Assembly: GCF_019649055.1 (NCBI RefSeq)
Contig: NW_026570223.1
Location: forward strand, 2,418,001 to 2,482,000
Direction of reading: 5' to 3'
Length of the DNA stretch: 64,000 bases
Origin: Paramacrobiotus metropolitanus
Lineage: Eukaryota; Tardigrada; Eutardigrada; Parachela; Macrobiotidae
Shown here: positions 48,586-57,796 of the stretch, piece by piece
Layout: the number at the start of each line of letters is the position of its first letter
Numbering within the stretch: position 1 is the stretch's first letter
The notes under the pieces: model-generated
What the model was told of the DNA's origin: nothing
Seen by the model: only the letters and a program-made list of their open reading frames with translations
Database searches by the model: none
Program-made: the position numbers and the translations under genes

Positions 48586-51121
48586 TTAGCGATGACCAGT
48601 TCCAGCTCTAGCGGATTCTTTCAGTCGAAGGGCGTTTATTTTAATGAACCCATCAGCATCCGCGGGCTCGTAGTTACCCTGCACGTCCATGCTGCAGCAA
48701 ACAAAAGAATTTCAGCATGTTAAAATTTGATGAGATCCTGCAGCTTAATTTTACAAAGCCGGCACACGACCGCAGCAATGCGAGTGTTTACTTCTTATCA
48801 AAATGCCTACTGTACGGTACCTCACTAAATCCTTGTTGTAAATGGGGACATCGGAATGGCGAGCAAGAATCTGCACGTGACCTTTATACAGGTTTACCTT
48901 TACCCATCCGCACACACTTTTCTGACTTGCAGCAATGCACTCTTGCACATAGCGAGATTCAGGAGAATACCAGAATCCATTGTATATCATTCGGACAAAC
49001 TGTTCGGCAAGCTGTTGTTTCAAATAGCGTACTTCCTGTAACACATATGTATTTTGTAACAACTATACAGGTAAACAAAATACGTTTAAAAAGTAGCACG
49101 AAAATACTTCGAATGAAGAACGGCTTACGTGAATCGTATAATATCTATATAGGTATAAGCCAATACTGCATTGCCCAAACAAAGTCGGCAATTAGAAATT
49201 CAGGGACTTTTTATTTAAACTAAGGTTGAATTTTCTGTCACCTACTCCATGATTAAAGTATCAAGTACCAATTGAATTACAGTAAGTTAAAACGAATTAA
49301 AATTACGGCAGTATTGTAACGTTAACTAAAATGCACAGCGGCATCAGCTAGCTATAGTTCCTGTATAAAATTTTCAAAACGTTATAGTCTCTGATGAAAT
49401 TCGCCGCTTAATTTTAGACTAGGATTACAGTGATCAAGAAAAAGCTCCCTGTTTACTCGGTCCATTGTCAGCAGTTCTAGATCCTGGTGTGCCAGGAATA
49501 AAATTGTTGCGCCAGGAGTTTCATAAACGCCTCGGGATTTCATCCCGATAAACCGATTTTCCACGACATCAATACGCCCGATCCCATGTTGACCTCTGCA
49601 AGATTGGTACTAAAACTTATTATAAAATAATAAACATTTTTACTTATCTTATTACATAATAGTAATCCATAGATGACTTGTCAGCAAGCCCAAAGCATTT
49701 GATAAGCGGCTGTTTTAAAAAAAATGCCACTGCTATGTATTCTACGTAACGTTTACTCTTCGAGCACAGTCAATATCTTTGGTATGTTTTTTTATGATGT
49801 AGGTTCCATACCCAATTTGGTTCAAGAACTGAAACAGTTCCAATGAACCCGTGTATGTAACGTTTGTATCCTCCGCGACCACAGCCACGGGAATTCCATT
49901 ACGGAACGATATCGTCAGCCTATCCGGCTTATCCGGTGCGTTTTCTGGATTAACCGTCATCTGGCACAGGTCAGGCGGTGGAGGCTGGGCCGGATCCTCC
50001 AGGACACCGGCTTCGTAGCTGATGTGCATCAGATTGGCGTCCATACTCCATGGCTGCTTGGGAGACACGGGAACGGGGATGCCGCGCTCCGCTGCGTACG
50101 CCATCAAATCCTGCCGACCGCGGAAGCGGCTATAAAATTCTTTCTGCCTCCAGGGAGCAATAACCTACAAGGCTACATATATCAATAATATATGGACATG
50201 CATCGTATAATCGGCATATTGTTTTACCTTATGGAAATCAACTTATTGTACCGATTAATGCAATCACAAACGTTCAGATTACCCACGAAAGTTGCACTCA
50301 CAATGTTTGGCTTTGAAAACTATTGTACCAGACTCGTATTAAATACTTCATTTTTTTAAATGAAAACTATGTAACTTTGATGGTTACTAATTTTGAATTT
50401 ACGAAACCCCTTGCAAAGTGTGCTTCCATTATGTTCCCATAAAATGCACGTAAATTACCTTCAGTTTTGGATGCAAAGCGTAACAGCAGAGTTCGAAGCG
50501 GACTTGATCATTGCCTTTACCGGTGGCACCGTGTGCGAAGTAGCTGGCGTTCTCCGCGATGGCGATTTCGACCAGTTTAGCGGAAATGCACGGTCGCGCT
50601 AACGATGTGCCCAGCATGTAACGGCCTTCATATAGTGCGCTGGACTGCAGCCATGGCCAAATGTAACTCTCCACAAAATCCTTTTTCACGTCTTCGACAA
50701 TCACCTATAAACGAGGATAGATATAATTATGAGTGCAACAAATGTACAGTTCAGCATTACATAAAATTAATATAGACGCCATTGACTAATCGACGTGACT
50801 GATCATGAGCATTGTAATTACTGTACTTGGCCATGGTACCTTTTTTGCTCCAAGTTTTAGCGCTTTCGTTCGGGCAGCATCAAAGTTCTCTTCCTGTCCA
50901 ATATCAGCCAGAAATGCAATAACTTCGTACCCTGTTGCAACGAGGACAATATGTAACGAGATTACTATATTGCTTGAAGCCTTGAAGAGTATAATCAAAC
51001 CAAACAGTCAGGATTGTAGACAACCTTGTTCAATTAGCCACACCAGTATACAGGAAGTGTCCAGTCCGCCGCTATAGGCCAAAATCACCAGATTATCCGT
51101 GCTTCCGTTTGTACGTTCCAT
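48586..51121 (-). CDS. ASS1: Argininosuccinate synthase
   Basis: Seven exons on the minus strand: 51121-51025, 50931-50840, 50704-50459, 50164-49812, 49595-49457, 49035-48821 and 48691-48586. They sum to 1248 bases, 415 aa (human enzyme 412). The enzyme joins citrulline and aspartate with ATP to argininosuccinate, a cytosolic urea-cycle/arginine-synthesis step. Motifs: [12 protein letters not shown] loop near residue 15, [71 protein letters not shown], and C-terminal [12 protein letters not shown]. All splice sites are GT-AG and phases agree. The broken copy downstream arose by tandem duplication. Confidence 0.95.
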
Positions 51122-51453
51122 TTTTGACAAAAAAGTATTTTTAAGTTTCGTAAAATGATTGTGGAATAATTCTGTATGATTGAAATATTATTTGACACTG
51201 CTACCTACAATTTGACAGTACACACTACACACTGCAATACTTGAAATTTTTGTTCTATCGGGCAATCTAACTTCAGCAATCTGCAGATTCACCTGTGATA
51301 GCGGCACTCATCGACCACCGGCACAGCGCCAGACTGCTGTTTATCAGATCGATGTTGGTCAAGTACGAGTAGACTACGCCATTCGGACAATTTTTTCACA
51401 GTAAATAAATCAACAAGTAAGTTGTAATGGTGCTATTTTTCGTGGCGCACTTA
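51122..51453. promoter_or_regulatory. ASS1 upstream region
   Basis: Non-coding, AT-rich; expected to hold the ASS1 promoter on the minus strand. No distinct motif recognised. Confidence 0.4.
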
Positions 51454-52257
51454 TGTAACAGATGTGCACGAGGAGATCACGAGTGATGCTTTATTGACAA
51501 ATAAAGGGGGAACAATGCTGCGTATAGCAGGAAAGCAAGAACAATAGCAGTGATGGCTAAAAATAGCAAGTGTGTGCTAAAAGGGTTCTTGAGCGTCTTC
51601 CAAGTCGTGAAAGAAGCAACTGGCGGCAAACACGTGCTGTGTGCCATCAGCTGTGTGATGATGCGCAGACTGGACTCTATCCAACGCGAGCGTATGAACG
51701 CTGAGTCATACTGCGAGAGAGGAACGAGAGAGCAAGTGTAGCTCAGTGTATGCGCTGCGTATATCCGCTTCAGCGGATGAGTGCAGTGCAGCAGCACACG
51801 TACGTACAGCGAGAGAGGTGGTAACGGCAAGCAATGGTGCAAGTACGTCCTGTGTGGACCGTACGCACCAGGCGCAGTCGTACGCCTCTGACATGCCTCT
51901 GGGCGAAAATCCGAGCTCCCGCGAAGGATGCTCCGACTCGGTACCGCACCAGTACCACACAACTCTCCGGTCGGACCCGTGTGGGGTCGCCGGTACGCGT
52001 CCTCTAGCAGTGGGAGTCCGGTGTCTGGTCGACCGTCCCTTCTTCACTTCCGAACCCATGAGTGGAAACCACTCACGGCCGGGAAATCCGGAAGCCGCTC
52101 GGGCGTTTCGTTGGACCGGTGATGCTTCTGTTGGCTTGGCTTCTTGCGTCTGTTGGCAGCGGAGAACAATGTGAAAAGAAAATGTAATAAAAGTTTATGC
52201 AGCGCGAAAGAAAGTGAATAAAGTTTAATCACAATTCCAGTGAGCAAAGGGGTTACA
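51454..52257 (-). repeat. Possible LTR of the large unknown element
   Basis: The stretch begins TGTAAC and ends GTTACA, a 6-base inverted pair with TG...CA ends, 804 bases apart. An AATAAA on the minus strand at about 51490 sits ~35 bases before the end, as in LTRs read on the minus strand. A 161-aa minus-strand ORF (51962-51477) with one hydrophobic span near its end (LLFLAITAIVLAFLLYAALF) lies inside. A polypurine tract or primer site was not evident and the partner LTR would be outside the window. Confidence 0.3.
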
Positions 52258-53089
52258 AAACAGATCTGTCAAAGAGATCGAACTAGAAAAATACAATTCC
52301 ATTTGTTAGGAGAAATGCTAAAAAAAATATGCAAAAATCTGTCCGGGGGTCCTATTCCGACTAGGATGACGTCCACGGGGCGATTGAGTCTCCACGGGGT
52401 CTCCTGTCCACCTTCATCCGGTAAAGTTGGGTCCGGGGCATCAGTTCCCGGGTTACCCGTCGTAACCGGTTACATTCTCCGAGGTCGGATAAGCACGGTT
52501 AAACACTTACTTCCGACTCGTATCCGTCCGTTCGGGATAGAGAGGCACTGTTGCAGATGCAAATGCCGAGGCATCCTCTCTGAATGGGGAATAGGACCAA
52601 GGTCGGTTCGACCAAGGTCGGCCTACCGGTAAGTCGACCGGCGGCTGGGGGAAATTCGGCTATGTTCCGAATTGCTAAAGTCCAGGTCGGAAAACGCTGT
52701 ATGTAAGTCATGCGGCCTTTGTGGTCGTCATGTACAGCAGTTCCGTTCGAAAAGTGGTCGGTTACAACCGTTTAATCTGCTACCACGAGCCTGGTTTGGA
52801 GTAATCCGAGTCGAACTGGCTCGAAGGTCCGATCGGAAATCGTGGGTTTGTTCGATGGAAGTGTCCGGTCGACTTCCATCCGGTGTATTCCGTTGTTATC
52901 CGACCTTCTGTCGAGGTCGGTCATCCTATCCGTCGGTGGTCGACTAGGGTTAACCTGCAATAACATGCCCATGTGGGGCTAAACAAGTGCCTTCAGGTCG
53001 AATTCATCCACCGCAAACTGTGATCAATCGTCTCCGGTCATGCTGACTGGGTTTCCGACCTCCGACTTGTGGTCGGTTATGGTCGGCTT

Positions 53090-53530
53090 CGGAAAGTCGG
53101 ATGAACTGTGTGCTCATCCGTCCGAAGGCTAGGTTTTTCCGCCAGGAGGTCGGTTCTCGACTTCCAAATGACGTTACCGACTTGTTGTCGTATCCTTCCG
53201 ACTTCTGTTTGGTCACTTCCGACCTTCATTTGAGGTCGGCTAATTTCCGACTTCTTCGAGTCGGATGAACTGTGTGTTCATCCGTCGAAAAAGCAAAATT
53301 CTTCGGCTAAGAGGTCGATTTTCTACTTCCGATGGATTTTCCGACCTGTTGTCGTATACTTCCGACCTCCATCTGATGACTTCCGACTTCCGTTCGAGAT
53401 CGGTTATCCATGTCGGAATCCCAAGGTCGGCTGATTTCCGACTTCTTCGAAACGGATGAACTGTGTGTTCGTCCGTCGAAGAGATAAAGTTCTTCGGCTG
53501 GGAGGTCGATTTCCGACTTACAAGTTCTGT
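53090..53530 (+). repeat. Tandem units of ~165-190 bp
   Basis: Three copies share the start atgaactgtgtg(t/c)tc(a/g)tccg at 53101, 53265 and 53456, then gaggtcg...tcgac/ttccgac blocks and a cgacttgttgtcgtat-type hairpin. The third copy is partial. Confidence 0.75.
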
Positions 53531-54769
53531 GCCTACGGCTACAGTTGACCGGGTCTCCGTTGTTCGGACATCCTTTGGTCAGTTTTGACTGGCAGAAGGA
53601 TGTTCGGCAGCCCAACTCCGTTCCTTCTGTGATTCCTGACATGAACTCTGGGTCGGATCCAAGCTACTGTTGGCTGGTTTATCCGAGTGACTTGCCTCTG
53701 GGTCGCCGAGTCCTGCGAGGTAAAAGTTTCCTTGGCGTCTGTTGGCCGAGTGACTGGCGCTTCATCATGCAAATGTGCTCGCCTACAACACGAAGGGTCT
53801 TTGTGGCCCCGGTTGTCGAGCTCTTTGGTTTGAAACTTCATGCACATGCAAGTCCCTGAGGTCATCAGATCCGGTTCTTCCGTTTTGTTTTGTCGCGAAC
53901 CTGAGACGCCTAGCCGCTTCTGTTGGGGGTAGACAACTCACGTCCACGGGAGATTTTCTTTGCCGCTGACGAAGGCCGACTGGCCAGTACTGTTGCGGGC
54001 AGGTGGTCATCGTCATCGGGTGTTCGTTAAAGGGGTGCCGGCCGAGTGTTCTAACTCGGTCTGCCTAAGGTGTTCCATTGAAGACATGGGGAAGCAGGTC
54101 GCGGCGGAGTCGTTGGAGTGGCGGCCAAATCACCGTCGCTGTTCCTCTTCAGGTAATGGCAGCACGTTCGAGACGCGCGTAGTCGTGGTCACCGGTGAAT
54201 CGGCTGGTTTACCCGATATCGTCCGGGGGAGACTGCGGTTGGACTCCGGGTACAGGTTCCTAGTTGAGTTCCTGTAGATCTGGGTTCAAACGGAGAATCC
54301 GGTTAAGTTACCACGTGGCTACTGCTAGCTTCCGTCCATTCTTCCTGGGCAATTTCTGTTGGCCGTTATGGTCGACCTGTGTGGTCGGCCATAATGTCGA
54401 TTTCTCGTTAGTCGGCTACCATATACTTAGTCGATCTGTGTGATCGGCTGAGGTAGCGAGTCGTGGTTCGGCGATCTGCATCGTTGCGATTCCGACTTCA
54501 ACTCTCTGAACAATTCGTTCCGAGTTTCCCAAAACCGATCTCTGTGATCGGCTTGCACAACCGACCTTTGTGGTCGGTTAGTGCGGCAATATCCATTATG
54601 TCTCCAAGTTATGGATGAAGTACAAAGTCGACCTTTGTGGTCGACTCACGTACATATAGTCGAATCCGAGTTTTTCTTGCACTGTTGGCAGCTCGGCCGA
54701 GGGATATCCGCTCTTACACTGGTGAAGGCTGCTCGGCTACCCGGTTCCGATGTTGGCCACGGGTGCTTG

Positions 54770-54817
54770 GCGAACATGGTGTCAAGAACGTGACAACGTT
54801 TTTGACACCATGTTAGC
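54770..54817 (+). other. Long hairpin, 21-base arms
   Basis: Arms 54770-54790 and 54797-54817 pair over 21 positions with one G-T pair and one mismatch, round a six-base loop tgacaa. It is the longest near-perfect hairpin of the element and resembles a small RNA precursor in shape. Confidence 0.85.
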
Positions 54818-55363
54818 GTAATCCTCTCGGTCTATGCTCCGGAGTCGGTTGGCCGGAGTAATCTTCATAGCCGGTCGTGGTTACTGGTGTGATCTGTACC
54901 ATGTAACTATCGGTCGGCTCCATGTAACGCGGATTGGGGGCTTCTGTTGGCTCCGATGGTCGCAGAACGTGGTTGGCGATCTGCTATTGTCGGCAGATGT
55001 GGTTCACGATCTGTTCATGCCATGCTGGGGAACTGACGTCGGTTTGCTCAGTTCTGTCCAGGGGATTCCTCGGAAGACGTACCGGAACGGTGGAAGAAGC
55101 CGTCTTGTCAGGTCTAACCACTCATGTCCGGGTCAAAACCGAAGAATCCGGCTGACTTGTGTAGTCAGCATTCTGGCAAAGTCATCGTTGACTTCCGCTG
55201 TATACATGGTTTGGTCGGTTTCTGGAAAAAACTAAAGAAAAATGTCCATTCCGGGGTCGTTTCTCGACGGTGCAATTTATCCGTTAGACTGGTTCTCAGT
55301 CGGGTCGGTTCTCGACCGTGCCGTTTCTCGGCGTTAAGTCCCCTCGGTTTGTTCCGAGTTGGG

Positions 55364-55391
55364 GATCGAGTTCCAATGTGGGAACTCGATC
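55364..55391 (+). terminator. Perfect 11-bp hairpin at the end of the 701-aa ORF
   Basis: gatcgagttcc and ggaactcgatc pair perfectly round aatgtg, ending exactly at the stop codon of the 701-aa minus-strand ORF (55392). It may mark the 3' end of that reading frame or a transcript boundary. Confidence 0.5.
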
Positions 55392-57497
55392 TTAACTGAG
55401 TGGAACTTCGACGGGTTTGTCGCCGCCGAAGTAATCTTCGTCGTCTTCGTCGTCCGGGCGAGGTCGGTTATGTGGCCGGATATTCGGGTCCTTGGGTCTA
55501 CAAGTCGCTGGGCCACTACGTTGGGACGCCTCGTCGGTTTCGTCTGTTTCTTGGCCGGGGCGATCCGTTCTACCCTTCCTCGATTCCCTGGCCGCCTGTT
55601 TGCGGAGCCGCAGCGCATACGGTCGTGCGCCGGGTGCTATGTCGTCCGCCATCCAAGGTTCATAGGGCGATGAGTTGAATCCGCTAGGTAAAGTCTTCTT
55701 TTGTCGGTACCAGCTGATAAATCTGGTCGCGTCGTCGCTGGGATCTACGTGATCCTCACGAAAGGCATACTTTGTCGCATACCGTTCGTGGGTGTACAGC
55801 AAGTCGCGCATCCAGACGGCGAGGATAACACTTCTCATTGGTGTGCCGAGTTGGGCTACGAGGGTCTCCACAGCCGCTGGTATCATCTCGTTCTGGTATA
55901 AGCCGTACAGGGTGTAGTGGCAAAAGTAATTGCCGAGCCGAGCTGCGAAGATGAATCGCAGGAATGCGGTGACTCCGTCCTGGGCCATGTCGACTTCCCC
56001 TTCTGGAAGGTACTGGGTCAAGTCCAGTGCTGCCCGAGCCGCGGTTATTACAAAGGCTGGGTGGGCGTCGGTGATGACGAATTGGGCAATACTTTCCATC
56101 TCGTCATGGGGGTATTCCCGAGCTCCTAGTTGGCTCGCACGCGTTTCGTCCGGGCTGTACAACGGTACATTCAGTAAGACCGGATCGGTCATCGACGGTA
56201 ACGCATTCGATCTGGTACATGGGTGTTCAACATTCGGCGCTGTGTGCGCGTCCATGTTGAAGTCAGGTTGCCACTGGTGTTGTTCCAGTAGCGTCTGGTA
56301 TCCGGATCGGACGAGGAATTGGCGAAGGTTTTCTACCATGCGCCAAACTTGTGGTCGATTCCGTTCCTCGTAATTCATGACGTTCATAATGTGGTTTGTC
56401 CGTTCGGTGGGATGTAGCATGACGACCTCGATTCCCTGTTGTCGAGCACGGTCGTAACGAGGATCTTCTCGGATCGGCACTTCTACTTGTGGTAGTTGCG
56501 TCATCTGGTCGGCTACTTCGACGTCCATTTGTTCCGGTTGAGCTGCCAGTTCAGCTGGGACTTCGGCCGCCGGTTCCGCCTGATGGGCTTCCGGCTGCTG
56601 TTCGGGTGGGACAAAGTTACGTTTCGACTTATTTGTTAAGTCGACCGTGAGTCCGATTCCCGTTTCTCCAGATCCAGTCCGTTTTCCTGGTGGAGGTCTG
56701 GTCGGCTCTTTTCCGACTTGACGAATGACTGCACGTTGCTCTTCGATTCTGTCTCGAAGATCAACAGGACCAATCCTGTGTCGGAGGTCGTGTCCCGCTA
56801 AGTTTTTGCTCGGTCGGCGTTGCTGTTGTTGAGTTGCCGGTTGAGTCCGAGTTCCATGGGTTCCATGTTGGGGAATCTGCTGGGAAACAGTTGGACGAGC
56901 CTGTGTGACTACTGGCGTTGCCCTATGTGGGATTGCCATCAACTGTTCCTGAGTTGCCGGAGTAAAGGTAACCGGCTGTTGGGTTCCGTCCGGCATATTC
57001 ATTATCATCGTCACCGATGCACTAGTCATTGGTCGGTGTGGATCTCCGACGAAGACATCGCGTATGGTGTGCATCAACTGCTCGGTTTCCAGGCGACCCT
57101 GTGTGGGTGCCGGTACCCGAATCTTTATTTCCGGTTCGTAGTCGGTCGGTGGTGGATGGACTCGCATTGTGGCGATCCGTTTATCGACCTCCCTAATCCT
57201 CTTCTGGTCGTCGAGTTGACGCTGCAGATCCTGCATCTGACGATACTCCAACAGCCTGTTTGTTAAGACTGGTGGTCGGGTTTCTTCCCATCTCGAGTCG
57301 TTAGCTCGTTGTCGCTGAATTGTAGCCAGGTTATCCTGTTCGTGTGACTCCAATTGGTTAATCAGGTATTCTCTGCCGGCCAGGTACCGATATGCGCCTG
57401 CTACCAGCGACAACATTAATGTAAAAGTGCCGCCGCCTGAGCTCGGTGTTGCGGTCCAGTGCCGGTAACTCGTTCGTTTGTGAAGGAAACGATGCAT
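55392..57497 (-). CDS. Unknown 701-aa protein of the large element (ORF2)
   Basis: An uninterrupted minus-strand frame from ATG 57497. Visible layout: a short hydrophobic stretch near residues 25-40 (TFTLMLSLVAGAYRYLAG); a coiled-coil-like, Arg/Gln-rich segment (about 45-120); a Pro/Gln-rich disordered middle; a folded Ala/Leu-rich helical domain at about 450-610 (FVITAARAALDLTQYL, FLRFIFAARLGNYFCHYTLYGLYQNEM); and a disordered tail ending in an acidic DDEDDEDYFGGD patch. No polymerase, protease, zinc-knuckle or other catalytic motif is seen. A structural, gag- or nucleocapsid-like role would suit the shape but is a guess. It lies 300 bases after ORF1 on the same strand. Confidence 0.7.
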   Translation of the reverse strand: MHRFLHKRTSYRHWTATPSSGGGTFTLMLSLVAGAYRYLAGREYLINQLESHEQDNLATIQRQRANDSRWEETRPPVLTNRLLEYRQMQDLQRQLDDQKRIREVDKRIATMRVHPPPTDYEPEIKIRVPAPTQGRLETEQLMHTIRDVFVGDPHRPMTSASVTMIMNMPDGTQQPVTFTPATQEQLMAIPHRATPVVTQARPTVSQQIPQHGTHGTRTQPATQQQQRRPSKNLAGHDLRHRIGPVDLRDRIEEQRAVIRQVGKEPTRPPPGKRTGSGETGIGLTVDLTNKSKRNFVPPEQQPEAHQAEPAAEVPAELAAQPEQMDVEVADQMTQLPQVEVPIREDPRYDRARQQGIEVVMLHPTERTNHIMNVMNYEERNRPQVWRMVENLRQFLVRSGYQTLLEQHQWQPDFNMDAHTAPNVEHPCTRSNALPSMTDPVLLNVPLYSPDETRASQLGAREYPHDEMESIAQFVITDAHPAFVITAARAALDLTQYLPEGEVDMAQDGVTAFLRFIFAARLGNYFCHYTLYGLYQNEMIPAAVETLVAQLGTPMRSVILAVWMRDLLYTHERYATKYAFREDHVDPSDDATRFISWYRQKKTLPSGFNSSPYEPWMADDIAPGARPYALRLRKQAARESRKGRTDRPGQETDETDEASQRSGPATCRPKDPNIRPHNRPRPDDEDDEDYFGGDKPVEVPLS
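57092..57111 (+). repeat. C-TNTGT-G hairpin inside ORF2
   Basis: GGC-G-ACCC / GGGT-GCC round TGTGT, with one bulged G; seven pairs. On the coding (minus) strand it lies in codons for APTQGR. Confidence 0.7.
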
Positions 57498-57796
57498 TGC
57501 GCGCAGGGCAATCTGTTGTTGTCCCTCGTCGCGTTATCCCCGCACTGTTGGCAGTCCACCGTATAAGCTTCCGTACGAGTCTGTCAAAAGAGAAGTAAGC
57601 AAACCGTTTCTCGGTTGCATCCTATAAATTACACCCTATAATTACTACGGTCGGGCCAGGTCGGTTCTCGAACTGGTCCAAGACGCCTTTGTGGTCGTCT
57701 AATGAGGTAAGTCGACTTCTGTTGGCCGATGACGCCTATGTGGTGTCACTGGAGGGAGGTCGATTATGCCTCTCCTCCAACGCGTTCTGCGTTTCC
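57498..57796. promoter_or_regulatory. ORF1-ORF2 spacer with hairpins
   Basis: Contains two C-TNTGT-G hairpins (57681-57700, AGACG-CC stem with a bulge; 57730-57748, TGACGCC/GGTGTCA with one G-T pair) and the TTTCT hairpin at 57599-57618. Hairpins are denser here than in the ORFs, suggesting a role in expression between the two frames. Confidence 0.5.

Larger units (their letters stand above)
51843..55390 (+). repeat. Hairpin family with C-TNTGT-G pentaloop, non-coding part
   Basis: Inverted repeats round a constant loop: 51843-51864, 52696-52738, 53795-53809, 54366-54394 (12-bp stem, loop TGTGT), 54427-54451 (10-bp stem, outer arms to 54415-54457), 54535-54551, 54555-54584 (12 pairs, one bulge), 54626-54646 (8 bp perfect) and 55151-55169. 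Relatives with slightly different loops are at 51967-51993 and 53062-53076. Stem sequences differ (GGTCG, GATCG, GTCAG and others) but always pair, and the closing pair is almost always C-G. Confidence 0.85.
52258..55391. other. GTCGG/CCGAC-rich non-coding tail of the unknown element
   Basis: No believable protein on either strand. The sequence is dominated by GGTCGG and CCGACTT words. It holds three diverged tandem units starting at about 53101, 53265 and 53456 (aactgtgtgttcatccgtc...), and many hairpins. In the minus-strand direction it follows the 701-aa ORF, so it is the 3' region of the element. Confidence 0.6.
53149..57618 (+). repeat. Second hairpin type with (G/T)TTCT loop
   Basis: Stems of 4-7 bp round GTTCT or TTTCT: 53149-53161 (GTCG/CGAC), 55256-55268 (GTCG/CGAC), 55287-55301 (GACTG/CAGTC), 55303-55317 (GGTCG/CGACC), 55320-55332 (GCCG/CGGC) and 57599-57618 (GCAACCG-type with one bulge). 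Four of them stand in a row within 80 bases. Confidence 0.7.

Noticed and set aside
51746..52174. 142-aa plus-strand ORF in the possible LTR
   Set aside because: No domain, mixed composition and overlap with hairpins; probably a chance frame in GC-rich DNA.
55359..55678. Plus-strand ORFs of ~100 aa over the end of ORF2
   Set aside because: Antisense to the acidic tail of ORF2; no features of their own.
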